This document shows, in pieces, positions 9,601 through 17,301 of a DNA stretch of 64,000 nt. The notes beneath the pieces are model-generated. The model saw only the letters and a list, made by a program, of their open reading frames with translations. It was not told where the DNA came from and searched no databases. Origin of the DNA: VYFG01 sp965221795 (lineage in GTDB: Bacteria > Pseudomonadota > Gammaproteobacteria > Arenicellales > Poriferihabitantaceae); NCBI GenBank assembly GCA_965221795.1, contig OZ244914.1, forward strand, positions 2,604,001-2,668,000. The letters are read 5' to 3'. The position numbers were made by a program, and so were the translations under genes. Within the stretch, counting starts at the first letter, position 1. Each line of letters begins with the position of its first letter.

Positions 9601-10172
9601 TGCTCTGTGGCATTCAGATGGCGGGTGCCAAACAGGATAGTGAATATCATGAGCATGACGGCACTGTAAAAAGCTGTGTCCGCAAACGGATTCTGTGACC
9701 GGAAAGTGAAATCCGGCATCGTCTCCGACGTAATGGTGCCGAAGGCCATGGCGATAGCCTGTAACTGCAGTGAGATGTAGGGCAGGGATCCCAGTACAGC
9801 GATCAGGGTCACTAGCACCGCGACCGTCCGGCTTTTCCCGTATCGGGAAGAAATGAAATCGGAAATGGAGGTGATATGATGTTGCTTGCTAATGCGGATG
9901 ATACGTTGCAGGAGGCGTTGTCCCAGCAAAAAAAGGAGGATGGGGCCTAGATAGATGGCAAAGAAATCCCACCCTCGGGAAGAAGCCGTTCCGACGGCAC
10001 CAAAGAACGTCCAGGAGGAACAATACACTGCCAGTGACAAGCTGTAGATCAGGTGCGACTTGGCCGATGTTGGGGCGGAACCGACCCGGTCACCATGCCA
10101 TGCGATGAAAAATAGCAGGCCGACATAAAGCAAACTGGCCAAGGCCAGAAGTTCGGCGGAGATATTGTTCAT
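6669..10172 (-). CDS. SSS-transporter/PAS hybrid sensor histidine kinase, CrbS-like
   Basis: This is an inner-membrane protein of about 1167 residues. From the N-terminus: a sodium:solute symporter-like domain with about 12-13 membrane segments (roughly 1-520), a linker and PAS domain (roughly 640-750, e.g. ISQGIRIIDREQKLVAWNSR), a HisKA dimerisation helix with His about 808 in AAASHDLLQPINA, and an HATPase domain (MMQNLIANAIRYTARGG, DTGIGIRQEDQERIF). A C-terminal receiver domain has Asp about 1092 (IIADYNLEE). I prefer the ATG at 10172 over an upstream TTG at 10238 because MNNISAELLALASLL leads directly into the first membrane helix. The architecture is that of CrbS, and the convergent NarL-type regulator is its likely partner. 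The extra C-terminal receiver suggests a phosphorelay or self-control. Confidence 0.93.
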   Translation of the reverse strand: MNNISAELLALASLLYVGLLFFIAWHGDRVGSAPTSAKSHLIYSLSLAVYCSSWTFFGAVGTASSRGWDFFAIYLGPILLFLLGQRLLQRIIRISKQHHITSISDFISSRYGKSRTVAVLVTLIAVLGSLPYISLQLQAIAMAFGTITSETMPDFTFRSQNPFADTAFYSAVMLMIFTILFGTRHLNATEHHRGLIRAIALESIVKLVAILAVGLFCLGLLFEVSTLGAEISWLKIQVLDQGKEAGFSALDFLVRMILSMSAILLLPRQFHVMVVEADNPQQVRSARWLFPIYLILISIAVIPIAIAGNLLLPENSVSDLFILNLPLSHGESLLVTVVFIGGISAATGMVIVAAISLSTMVSNDIVMPILIHIRRLNILHRPDLSHLILSIRRFTIALILLCSYGYYWFSDTSQGLADIGLISFAAIMLFAPAALLGLYWRGANRGGTVAGLLLGFCAWTYCLLLPTLLGPQATNQVFAGAPWLHPNHLFGLEGLSPLAHGVFWCMILNLGGVLVGSVRYRPSLLDKIQASLFLDTRPEENPLSLPDGGGRLASILDARTLCQSILGEAETNRIFVHENAAEPHQQDHPVSQQLVHRVEQSIASVIGASSARHIVAKTLLGRDVNAGDLMVLMDETSQAITFNRELLQSGFENISQGIRIIDREQKLVAWNSRYVELFEFPQGFLRVGQSVEEVLQFNAKRSEYDPKIGQQHTAIQMKRFHAGESYTQEWQRPNRRFLRSHGNPMPGGGFVTSYTDITEAVHAEELLRKTNESLEQRVMERTRDLEKLNQKIQEANEGKTRFLAAASHDLLQPINAARLFNQNILEQSEDAGPTIRELTIRVDRSLVNADRLLRALLDISKLDAGSMTPKMSVFDIYDLLDELMLDMEPMAHRKNLRLNVHNRHIGVYSDRGMLRSMMQNLIANAIRYTARGGVLIGCRPLESQLHIGVWDTGIGIRQEDQERIFHEFQQISGKAQRDEDRGLGLGLAIVRRLSRILNHPITVRSEFGRGSCFTIIAPIRSLTSAPNAQPLSWSPNKHLRDLKILCLEDTPDVLEALTALLQHWGCQVAACPNLTSARSALARETPTVIIADYNLEEFQTGLDFLKQAVAAYPSIHYRILTSADQDLPIHSRALMEGIHFLAKPVDPASLRSLLQRAVAGRYPGDTP

Positions 10173-10238
10173 GGAATTGACAAATTCATCGAGATGAGCC
10201 TCAATCTCCCATTGCGGGACGATGTTGGGTGAGATCAA

Positions 10239-10828
10239 TCATGACATGAAATCAGAAAACATTCTCCATCAATCGAGCATTGCCAGAGGGATCATCGTGA
10301 CCAGGTTAGTACAGGACATCTTCTTGGTGATACTCACCTGCCGACCAGCCATTGAGACCGACGATTCCGGCATGAAGGAACATCCTGAGTCGGCCTTCTC
10401 AGGACCGGGCATTTCTTTCATGGGTACTCCTTATCTGTGCAGGACTTCCAAAAACCGGATGATGGTCGGTCGGATTCGTTCCTGATCCAAGAGGGTATGG
10501 TACGCCCGTGGATTACTGGATTGGTTCTGGCAAAGTCCAATCTGGTCATGCCCCCATTGTGCCAAGGATGGCAAAGTCGCACGGAGACTCCCGGGATTGG
10601 TGTCAGTGAAGACTAAAACATGGTTTGACAGTATAGGGTATCGTCTCATCTTGATCTCGGTAAAGATGGCATGACCCGATTCTTCGCATGCCCGGTATCC
10701 CGCCATGCAAAGGTGACAGGATGGTTGTTGCCGGTATGTGTGTAGGACTAAAGAACGTGACCTGAAAGCCGGAAGACTCTCTGGCAGGGTCCGAATGAGG
10801 GGGCTGCTTATAATCCGGTGAATATGCC
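10239..10828. other. Intergenic region with a possible hydrolase remnant
   Basis: There is no intact gene. On the minus strand (about 10431-10700) a 91-codon frame ends HTLLDQERIRPTIIRFLEVL. This faintly resembles the C-terminal His loop of an α/β-hydrolase, so it may be a gene fragment. The rest looks non-coding and must hold the kinase promoter. Confidence 0.3.
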
Positions 10829-11194
10829 ACCCTGTTCCGGCTGCGCTGGCCCGGTGGCTTCCTGTGCCCGCACTGCGGCCACGACCGGGGCGGTGATCGG
10901 TGCCATCGGCAGATCTCGGTCATCTCCGGGACCCTCTTCGAATGCAGCAAGCGGCCGCTGACCCTCTGCTTCCGGGCGGTCTACCTGCTTGACCCAGACC
11001 AAGAAGGGAATCTCGCCGATGCAGCGGCACCACCAATTGGGAATTTCCTCCCATGCTGCCTGGCGTATCCAGCACAAACGGATGCAGGGGATGGTGAACC
11101 CAGCGAAAACGACCTGGCACTGATGGAGCAGCGTGAGGCGGTGCAGCGCGAGCTGGACGAGCTGCGCAAGGCCAAGGCCGGCGCAGCAACTTGA
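10829..11194 (+). pseudogene. IS1595-family transposase remnant
   Basis: The translation contains the zinc-ribbon and helix typical of IS1595-type transposases: LRWPGGFLCPHCGHDRG, then ISVISGTLFECSKRPLTLCF and AVYLL. The Cys-x2-Cys pair is present, but the remaining ribbon cysteines and all of the downstream DDE/N/H catalytic domain are missing. After about 55 residues the sequence jumps to an unrelated tail ending in REAVQRELDELRKAKAG, which looks like the C-terminus of another transposase subunit. No start codon is visible. This is an internally deleted, dead element. Confidence 0.7.
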
Positions 11195-11225
11195 AAACCC
11201 GGTCGGCAATCGTTAGGATAGGCAC

Positions 11226-11522
11226 ATGAGTGAATCCATTAACCGGGATCTGGAAAACCGGATCCGGAAAGTTGAAGAACAGAATCAGGAACGGGAGAAA
11301 GAGATCGCCGTTCTGGAGGAGAAGATGAACACCAAGCAGCAGGAATACAAGACCGACATTGCCCGGCTGGCTGAACAGATGGCCAACTGGAAGACCGACA
11401 TGGTGGATCGGGATGTTGAGGCCGGAAAGAGAGAAAATCGACAGCTTCTCGCGATCCTCGGCGGGATCGCGGTGGCGACTACGATCCTCGGCGTGCTGAT
11501 CGCCGGAATACCAGCGGCATAA
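11226..11522 (+). CDS. Small tail-anchored coiled-coil protein
   Basis: This 98-residue protein is mostly charged coiled coil (residues 5-78: RIRKVEEQNQEREKEIAVLE, then MNTKQQEYKTDIARL, MANWKTDM). It ends in a single hydrophobic segment (about 79-96, LLAILGGIAVATTILGVLIA). There is no signal peptide, so it should be anchored in the inner membrane by its C-terminus with the coil in the cytoplasm. It shares MNTxQxxY and MANWKxDM with the proteins at 35837 and 36949, and the WK pattern with the broken gene at 27386. It resembles DUF1640/Bdr-like proteins, whose function is poorly known. It follows an IS1595 remnant directly, hinting that this family travels with mobile DNA. Confidence 0.7.
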   Translation: MSESINRDLENRIRKVEEQNQEREKEIAVLEEKMNTKQQEYKTDIARLAEQMANWKTDMVDRDVEAGKRENRQLLAILGGIAVATTILGVLIAGIPAA

Positions 11523-11615
11523 TTCCCTACTACTACCGCCGCCTGCAGGCGGCGCCAGCCTGGCCTATCCGGTTGTTTCCGTCTCGATTCCCGTGACGGT
11601 TGTTTCAAAATTCAT

Positions 11616-11675
11616 AGCGCCCCTCATTCGCTGCCAGCTTTGGGGCGGCGGGGCAAGCAGCGAATGAGGGGCGCT
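11616..11675. repeat. Perfect 19-bp inverted repeat (palindrome 1)
   Basis: The arms agcgcccctcattcgctgc (11616-11634) and its exact complement (11657-11675) are separated by 22 bp. No T-run follows, so it is better read as a REP-like or transposon-derived palindrome than as a terminator, although it lies about 95 bp downstream of the coiled-coil gene. Confidence 0.75.
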
Positions 11676-11759
11676 TGTTTCATGCTTGGTGTGCCAGACT
11701 CGGTCACCCTTCCGGTTGCGCCAGACTTGTTTCTTTTTCTCCGGTTGCGGGCAGGCCTC

Positions 11760-11795
11760 GCCCCGTCACTCGGCCAGCACCGCGAGTGACGGGGC
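11760..11795. repeat. 13-bp inverted repeat (palindrome 2)
   Basis: The arms gccccgtcactcg and cgagtgacggggc enclose a 10-nt loop. The stem resembles palindrome 1 (a shared cgaatgagggg/cgagtgacgggg flavour), 85 bp upstream, so the two may be a paired REP/BIME-like unit. Confidence 0.65.
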
Positions 11796-11819
11796 GTCGG
11801 GTGGCGCAATTTCTCTCCC

Positions 11820-13080
11820 CAATTAGTCGGCCCTCAACAATCCCAAATTCATCGGTAGTTGTCTGAATATAATAGAATATATTCCCTGAAAGTATGGACG
11901 GAAATGGCCAGATATGGACTCATGGATGCTCCATTCCTGGCCATTTCCGTTCCCCAAATGCGCCCCAAGCCCGCTGCGTTTACCGCATCCCACGATCGGC
12001 TCCGACCCCGCCTGGAAAACCTGCTGGACCCGCGCCATGAACTCGTCCGCCTGGCCGGTATCCTGGATGGGCAACGATGCGACGAGGCCTTCGGTGCACG
12101 GTATGGCCCCGACCGGGGTTGCCCCGGCCAGTCTAGCCGTCGGAGGGTCTGGTGGGAGTATATGCAGCCTATCCACCAACGGTCGGCCGAAGCCGTGGGG
12201 GCGCGTTGGGGGGGGGGGGGGGGGGGAATCCCTACGGGCAATCCTGTTGCGGCGAAGCATATTTCCCGCACGGTCCGCCGATCGACGCCGGCCTGACGAG
12301 CGGCACAGGGACGCCGCGGGAGTGGCGGCGGGTCACCGTGGATACGACGGTGCCGGACCAAACCGTGACCTTCCCGACCGACCGCCAGTGGCGGAACCAT
12401 TTCCGGGAGCGACGGGGTGGTGTCGGTGGTATGAGGTGGGGGTACGGCAGAGCGACGCCCGCCAGGGCCCGGCGGCGAGCGAACCGGGTTGCCCAGGCCC
12501 GGCGGTTGCGGGTGCCGGAGAGGAAGGGCCGAAACCAGCGATACCGCTGGCAGGCACCGGCAGTCGAGTGCATCCGTAAGGGCAAGGCCCATCGGCGATC
12601 CGAATTCGGCGTCAAGGTCCGCATGGCCACCACCCACCGGAGCCACTTCCTCCTGGGCGGGATGGCGTTGGCGGGGAATCCCGATGACGGGCAACCGCTG
12701 AAGCGGGCGCTGGATCCGGTTCGGCACCTGACCGGGCGGTCGATTGACGAAGGGTTCGTTGACCGCGGCTACCGGGGACATGACGAGGCCTCGGCCTCGG
12801 TGTATCTGTCCGGGCAGCGGCGGGCATTGGGACCCGGCGGCGGAAGAAGTGCCTCCAGCGGCGACCGGCGATGGAGCCGGTGATCGGTCACTGGAAGTCG
12901 GATGGTCATCTGGGGCGGAACGGGCTCCAGGGGATGGTGGGCGATTGGATGAATGTACTGCGGTGCGGTGCCGGTCACCACCGGCGGCGGATCCTTCGTC
13001 CGCGGCGGTTTTTTGGTCACTGGATTCTGGGCCTTGGTGGCGGCATTTGCGACGTGTTGAGGGGTCCAGAACGCCCGGGA
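11820..13080 (+). pseudogene. IS5-family (IS1182-like) transposase relic
   Basis: Pieces of one transposase appear in order but in different frames. N-terminal: HDRLRPRLENLLDPRHELVR and DEAFGARYGPD. Middle: NPYGQSCCGEAYFPHGPPID, then KAHRRSEFGVKVRMATTHRS and GRSIDEGFVDRGYRGHDE. C-terminal: EPVIGHWKSDGHLGRNGLQG, the catalytic-Glu region. At least three frameshifts separate them, and a 19-G run interrupts the segment that in relatives reads ARWVENPY. The element cannot encode an active enzyme. The left-end DNA (about 11840-11960) has a second, shorter copy at 46270-46420. Confidence 0.8.
12208..12226 (+). repeat. Poly-G tract, 19 bases, inside the IS5-family transposase relic
   Basis: A run of 19 G lies between codons for ARW and NPYGQ. 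In related transposases this stretch reads ARWVENPY (for example tgg gtg gag aat), a G-rich seed that could have expanded. It is one of five G/C homopolymers of 14 or more bases in the window. Confidence 0.9.
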
Positions 13081-13444
13081 ACGGCGGCGCGATGGAACAT
13101 ACCGGGATCCGAAGTCGGGCAGTGTCCCACCGCTGCTGCTTGCGGCCTCCTGAAACAGACTTTTCAGGGTCGACCAATTATCCCGTTGGCACCGCCTTTT
13201 TCTCTCGATGTCCTCCCCCGACAGCGGACCGGGGATTGGTCAGGCGACTGGCCGGATGCATGCCGTCCGTGCGGACCGCAACGAGACGCCGACATTCGGT
13301 CTGCGCCGCTCAGGTGGTCGTTGCAGCCGGTTTCGGTGTCGGCAACCAAGCAACCGAAACCGGCGTGGCCGCCGCTACCCAGACCGCCCCCCGGATCAGA
13401 CCGCCAAGACGGTCGGATCGGGCACCGGGAAGATGGGGCATGGA
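13081..13444. other. Region between the IS5 relic and secreted gene A
   Basis: About 360 GC-rich bases with long open frames on both strands but no recognisable protein. Probably the decayed end of the mobile element plus flanking DNA. Confidence 0.4.
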
Positions 13445-13980
13445 TCAGTCATTGTCTGTAATGGGAATGCGCAGATGACGGGTCGGGTTGTACATGATGA
13501 CGTACAGGGAATTCTCCCCTTGGTCCTGGAAGCTGTTGTCATGCGGGGTTAGCAGGGCAGACGTAAAGTCTTCGCTCTCGGTCATGGTGTTGCACCGCTT
13601 GAATTCGCCGGCATCCTGCCAGCGGGCACCGGAAAGGCCGCTGGCCCCGGCAACATTGTTATCCAGGCAGTTGGCAGCGCCGTCATCGCACGGGGTGGTG
13701 TCGAAGAACTCGGCGCAGAAGGGAATCCGGTATTCCCGGGGAGTCTGGATGGTGCCGAAGTTGTCGCAGTTTTCCAGGCGGAACCAGACGATCACTCCGG
13801 CGTTGGTACCTTCTGCTGCCGGCGTGCCCACCGACGGGAAGGCCTGGCTTAACTCGATGTGGGAGGCATTGCACTGCTCGGCCATCACCGGACCGGCCGG
13901 CAGTGCCAGCAGCAGGATAGCGGCTAGTTTAGCGAGGGGGGGGGGGGGGGGGGGGGTAATTTACGGTGAGCCTGGTTCAT
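13445..13980 (-). CDS. Secreted Cys-rich protein A, out of frame at a poly-C tract (putative phase-variable, OFF)
   Basis: The minus strand begins ATG AAC CAG GCT CAC CGT AAA TTA and runs into 21 C (seven Pro codons). As sequenced, the frame then reads Ser-Leu-Asn-stop. With one more C (or two fewer) it continues LAKLAAILLLALPAGPVMA, a typical signal-peptide core with an AxA-like cleavage site, and on to a mature protein of about 145 residues with six Cys (AEQCNASHIEL … MYNPTRHLRIPITDND). The mature domain is not recognised. The leader layout matches genes B (39400) and C (40112). An IS30-derived palindrome lies 34 bp upstream. Either the gene is switched off by slippage or the tract length is miscalled. 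Confidence 0.75.
13936..13956 (-). repeat. Poly-C tract (21 C on the coding strand) in the leader of gene A
   Basis: A 21-base homopolymer encodes the Pro run before the signal-peptide core. 3n+1 bases are needed for the full-length frame; 21 leaves the gene out of frame. Confidence 0.92.
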
Positions 13981-14013
13981 AACGGATATATTACGGATAT
14001 ATTCAACCCCCCA

Positions 14014-14078
14014 GTTCCACTATGAAGTGAAGTGCAACACCCTGAGGGTCGCTGGCGTGTTGCACTTCATAGTGGAAC
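14014..14078. repeat. IS30-derived palindrome (MITE-like)
   Basis: The left arm 14014-14040 and right arm 14057-14078 are inverted copies (gttccactatgaag…tgcaacac); the left arm has a 5-bp duplication. The arms match the terminal repeats of the IS30 element at 25407-26562 (tgaagtgcaaca), and the interior cctgagggtcgctggc resembles ctgtaagccgctggc just inside that element. It looks like an IS30 left end joined directly to a right end after loss of the transposase. Confidence 0.7.
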
Positions 14079-14141
14079 GGGAACTTCAGGAACTAAACGC
14101 AAAAAGCACGGCCGTGTCAAGTATGATATGTTGATAGACTA

Positions 14142-14678
14142 CTACCTATTCCTTCCCGTTGCGTAACGTCGATACTTTTTATCTTCAGCTTCGTGTCGCC
14201 GCCTGGTATCGTCCAGGGCGTTCGCAATCTGAGCGTTGACCGTCACTTCCAAAGGAAGACCCTCGAAACGCCACCAGTCGGTCCACACATACGCGCCCCA
14301 GACCGTTCCATAACCCTTTGTGTGTGGATCAGACAGCACCAGTTTGAAACTATTCTTGTCTGCCACATCATCCTTAAGCGTTCTAATATCAAGCGGCATA
14401 TAACGCGCTCCTCTCGGAATCACAAAAAGGCCATTTTCCGCCACATAGTCCTTACCCGCTTTAGCAGTGCCATCCTGGGTACGGTACGCATACCGAATAT
14501 CAAAATCCAGAGGTTGCGACAAGGTAAGAATAAACACCGCGCGCTCCCCCTCCCTGACCTGAACATCCGCCACTCTTAGATTCGCCGTCACGCCTTCCAC
14601 CATTTTGTTCGCTGCAGCTGGCATTGCCAGCGCGAACCCGGTGAATAACAAGAATAAGGAAAGTTTAATAAGTTTCAT
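14142..14678 (-). CDS. Secreted Calx-beta-domain protein
   Basis: This is a 178-residue protein counted from the internal ATG (MKLIKLSLFLLFTGFALAMP), preferred because it starts a canonical signal peptide cleaved near AxA (PAAANK). The mature part (about 25-135) matches the Calx-beta pattern: NLRVADVQVREGERAVFILT, LSQPLDFDIRYAYRTQDGTA, AGKDYVAENG. That β-sandwich is common in surface and secreted calcium-associated proteins. The C-terminus (VTVNAQIANALDDTRRRHEA and on) is charged and helical. No anchor or secretion signal beyond Sec is seen. It lies upstream of secreted gene A on the same strand, separated by the IS30-derived palindrome. Confidence 0.75.
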   Translation of the reverse strand: MKLIKLSLFLLFTGFALAMPAAANKMVEGVTANLRVADVQVREGERAVFILTLSQPLDFDIRYAYRTQDGTAKAGKDYVAENGLFVIPRGARYMPLDIRTLKDDVADKNSFKLVLSDPHTKGYGTVWGAYVWTDWWRFEGLPLEVTVNAQIANALDDTRRRHEAEDKKYRRYATGRNR

Positions 14679-14892
14679 TAGCACCACCCGTATACATGAA
14701 ATATATGGAATAGCCGACAACGCCACTGTTTACGCATATTAATGAGCTTGGAGGCGGATGCCGCAATTATCCAACAGTAACATGTTCCACGGCCAAGTGT
14801 CAACTGCAGCGAGTCTGGATCGCTTGGACCGCATCTTTCGGTTTCTCGAAATACAGAAGATCTGGGATCGGGATCGTCAGGGTTGACGAGTT

Positions 14893-15996
14893 TCAGGCGA
14901 AATGATCGGATAGGGTGGATGCAACACGGTCGCCAAATTCCTGGGTGCTGACTATCCGGGTCTCGGCATCCGCCCGCGAAATGTCCGGGGTGGAGTAGCC
15001 ATCTGCGAATACCTGTTGCATGGCTTGCCAGAGCATATCGGCTTCCCGTTTCATGCCGAAGCTCATTTCCAGCATCATCGCCACAGAACCAATCATGGCG
15101 TAAGGGTTGGCAATATTCTTGCCGGCAATATCCGGTGCGGAGCCATGGGATGGTTCATAGTACGATTTTTCTGGTCCTTGGCAGGCGGATGGCATCAGTC
15201 CGAGAGAGCCGAGAATACCCCCGCCCTGATCGCTCAGAATATCCCCGAAAAGATTTTCCATCACCATGACATCGAATTCGGTAGGGCGAAGGCATAAATA
15301 GGTGGCGGCGGCATCCACCAGCACATGATGAACTTCGACATCGGAAAAATCTCTGGCCACTTCCTCTACAATGTCGGTCCATAGCACGCTTGACTTGAGC
15401 ACATTGCGCTTGTGAACGCTGTGCAGTTTCCGGCGTCGGGTCATCGCGGTTTCGAAAGCCACTCGTACAATCCGTCGAATCTGGTTTTCATCGTATTCGA
15501 GTGTCTCTCGGGCATAGCGCAATCCTTGTTCATTGGTCCCGGTCTCTTTGGGGCCGAAATACAATCCACCCACCAATTCCCGGATGATCATGATGTCAAT
15601 GCCATCGCCAATAATTTCGCGTCGAAGAGGCGAGAAATCAGCCAGCGACCCTGGCAGGAGTACTGGTCGGAAGTTGGCATAGGTGTCATACCGGCGACGC
15701 ATGTCGAGAAGTCCCTTTTCCGGCGACTGGTCAGCTGGAATATTCCGGGATTCGGCATGCCCCAGACCAATGGTTCCTTTCAGGATGGCATCTGCCCCAT
15801 CGCACAAGGCTTCGGTTTCGGCCGGCCAGCAACTGCCATGGGAAAACCAGGCCGTAGCACCGAAGGGTGCCGAAGTCAGTTCGAAACTGATTGCGGTTTG
15901 TCGGGAGGAGATTACATCCAGTACCTTAACCGCTTCGGCCATGATCTCTTCACCGATTCCATCCCCCGGCAACAGTGCAATCTGATAGATTGTCAT
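14893..15996 (-). CDS. leuB: 3-isopropylmalate dehydrogenase-like β-decarboxylating dehydrogenase
   Basis: This is a 367-residue member of the isocitrate/isopropylmalate dehydrogenase family. It has the N-terminal LLPGDGIGEEI, RRRYDTYANFRPV, the catalytic-Lys region, ENLFGDILSDQGGG with metal-binding aspartates, and the NAD-binding EPSHGSAPDIAGKNIANP. This last is closest to LeuB. LeuB oxidatively decarboxylates 3-isopropylmalate in leucine synthesis. The enzyme differs from textbook LeuB in GGGILGSLGLMPSA, and leuC/leuD are not in the window, so a tartrate- or other malate-type substrate is possible. A strong ribosome site (ggaggag) precedes the ATG. The gene lies 31 bp downstream of an enoyl-CoA hydratase on the same strand, so the two are probably cotranscribed. 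Confidence 0.78.
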   Translation of the reverse strand: MTIYQIALLPGDGIGEEIMAEAVKVLDVISSRQTAISFELTSAPFGATAWFSHGSCWPAETEALCDGADAILKGTIGLGHAESRNIPADQSPEKGLLDMRRRYDTYANFRPVLLPGSLADFSPLRREIIGDGIDIMIIRELVGGLYFGPKETGTNEQGLRYARETLEYDENQIRRIVRVAFETAMTRRRKLHSVHKRNVLKSSVLWTDIVEEVARDFSDVEVHHVLVDAAATYLCLRPTEFDVMVMENLFGDILSDQGGGILGSLGLMPSACQGPEKSYYEPSHGSAPDIAGKNIANPYAMIGSVAMMLEMSFGMKREADMLWQAMQQVFADGYSTPDISRADAETRIVSTQEFGDRVASTLSDHFA

Positions 15997-16027
15997 CTCT
16001 CGGTTCTCCTCCAGGAGAGGGATTGTC

Positions 16028-16810
16028 TCAGTTCAGTGCCCACTCCGGCAGGCGTTTTTCGAGGAAAGCATCTACCCCTTCAATGGCTTCTTCCATCATC
16101 ATGTTGCTCGCGATGGTTTCTGTGGCGTCGGCATAGGACTGGGCCAGGGTTTGTTCGGCTTGTCGGTATATCAACTCTTTTCCCAACTTGATGATACGGG
16201 CAGGTTTCCGACAAATGCTTTGGGCCAAGGCATCGATACAGGCGTCCAGTTCATTGGGTGGGCAGATTCGATTTACCAAGCTGTACCGGAGAGCTGTTTC
16301 TGCATCAATGAACTCCCCGGTCAATAGCATTTCCATGGCGGGTTTGAGAGGAACATTGCGTAGGAGGGGGACTGCAGGAGTGGAACAGAAGAGACCAAGC
16401 CGTACGCCGGAGACGGCAAAGGTCGCGGTCGTCGAGGCAACTGCGAGGTCACAGCCAGCAACGAGCTGGCAGCCAGCGGCCGTTGCCATGCCATGGACCC
16501 GGGCAATCACTGGCTGGGGCAGGGAAATGATTTTCTGCATGAATTCGCTGGAGCGACCGAACAAGCGTCGCTGATACTCCAGTTCGTCACGAGCACGAAC
16601 CTGCCTGAGGTCATGACCCGCGCAGAAGGCTTTACCATTGGCGGCCAGAACCACAACACGAACCGAGTCCTTGGCAGCAATATGGTCCAATGCCATCAAT
16701 AGGGCATCCAGAAGTTCTTCGGTCATCGCATTGAACTGAGATGGCCGGTTGAGTGTCAGCGTATGGACTCCCTCATGGGTCGATTCCAGAAGCGGTGGGT
16801 TGTTCATCAA
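16028..16810 (-). CDS. Enoyl-CoA hydratase/isomerase family protein
   Basis: This is a 260-residue crotonase-fold protein. The oxyanion-hole segments are NGKAFCAGHDLRQV (near residue 60) and VHGMATAAGCQLVAGCDLAV (near 105), typical of the ECHDC3-like subgroup. The glutamates used for water addition in true hydratases are not clearly both present, so hydratase, isomerase or hydrolase activity is open. The C-terminal trimerisation helices are intact (SNMMMEEAIEGVDAFLEKR). It is the first gene of a probable two-gene unit with the leuB-like gene 31 bp downstream. The cytochrome gene lies 32 bp upstream on the same strand. Confidence 0.88.
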   Translation of the reverse strand: MMNNPPLLESTHEGVHTLTLNRPSQFNAMTEELLDALLMALDHIAAKDSVRVVVLAANGKAFCAGHDLRQVRARDELEYQRRLFGRSSEFMQKIISLPQPVIARVHGMATAAGCQLVAGCDLAVASTTATFAVSGVRLGLFCSTPAVPLLRNVPLKPAMEMLLTGEFIDAETALRYSLVNRICPPNELDACIDALAQSICRKPARIIKLGKELIYRQAEQTLAQSYADATETIASNMMMEEAIEGVDAFLEKRLPEWALN

Positions 16811-16842
16811 TACGGTGCCGGTTGGTAATCCGGGTATGATCC

Positions 16843-17301
16843 CTATCGGGATGCCTCAATCATATATTCGACCGCAGATGCCACCTGCTCATCCGAGAGG
16901 GATGCGTTCCCCCCCTTGGCGGGCATCACCCCGGCGGCTCCCTGAAAGCCGTTGATCGCATGATCGAGCAATACCTCCATTCCTTGGGCAATTCTGGGAG
17001 CCCAGTTGTCGACATCACCGAGCATGGGAGAGCCGGCGACGCCGGTACTATGGCATGCAAGGCAAGCCGAATTGTAGATGGACTCGCCATCGGTCGGCCC
17101 GGCAGCCACTTCCGTCGCAGCAGTGCTACTGGCCGCTGCAGCCGCTCTGGCTGCTTGGGCTTCTTCTGCCGTCATGATGTTTAAAGTACCTACAGCACCA
17201 ATTCGTTGGATCAGGGATTCTGTGCTGTTGTGATCGGCCAGAGCGGATACGACAAAAGCCAGGGTACCGGCTGCAAGGCTGGCGAGAACTCGACGTTTCA
17301 T
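16843..17301 (-). CDS. Cytochrome c5-like periplasmic cytochrome
   Basis: This is a 152-residue protein with an N-terminal signal peptide (MKRRVLASLAAGTLAFVVSALA). An Ala-rich linker (AARAAAAASSTAATEVAAG) follows, then one class I cytochrome c domain (about 65-150). Haem attachment is CLACHST and the axial Met is in GVMPAKGGN, the layout of cytochrome c5. It should shuttle electrons in the periplasm to a terminal oxidase or accept them from dehydrogenases. It stands upstream of the enoyl-CoA hydratase gene on the same strand but is probably an independent housekeeping gene. Confidence 0.9.
   Translation of the reverse strand: MKRRVLASLAAGTLAFVVSALADHNSTESLIQRIGAVGTLNIMTAEEAQAARAAAAASSTAATEVAAGPTDGESIYNSACLACHSTGVAGSPMLGDVDNWAPRIAQGMEVLLDHAINGFQGAAGVMPAKGGNASLSDEQVASAVEYMIEASR

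Noticed and set aside
11849..13177. 442-codon open frame on the minus strand
   Set aside because: It is the antisense shadow of the GC-rich IS5-family relic; its translation is low-complexity Pro/Arg-rich with no family pattern, while the plus strand carries recognisable transposase pieces.
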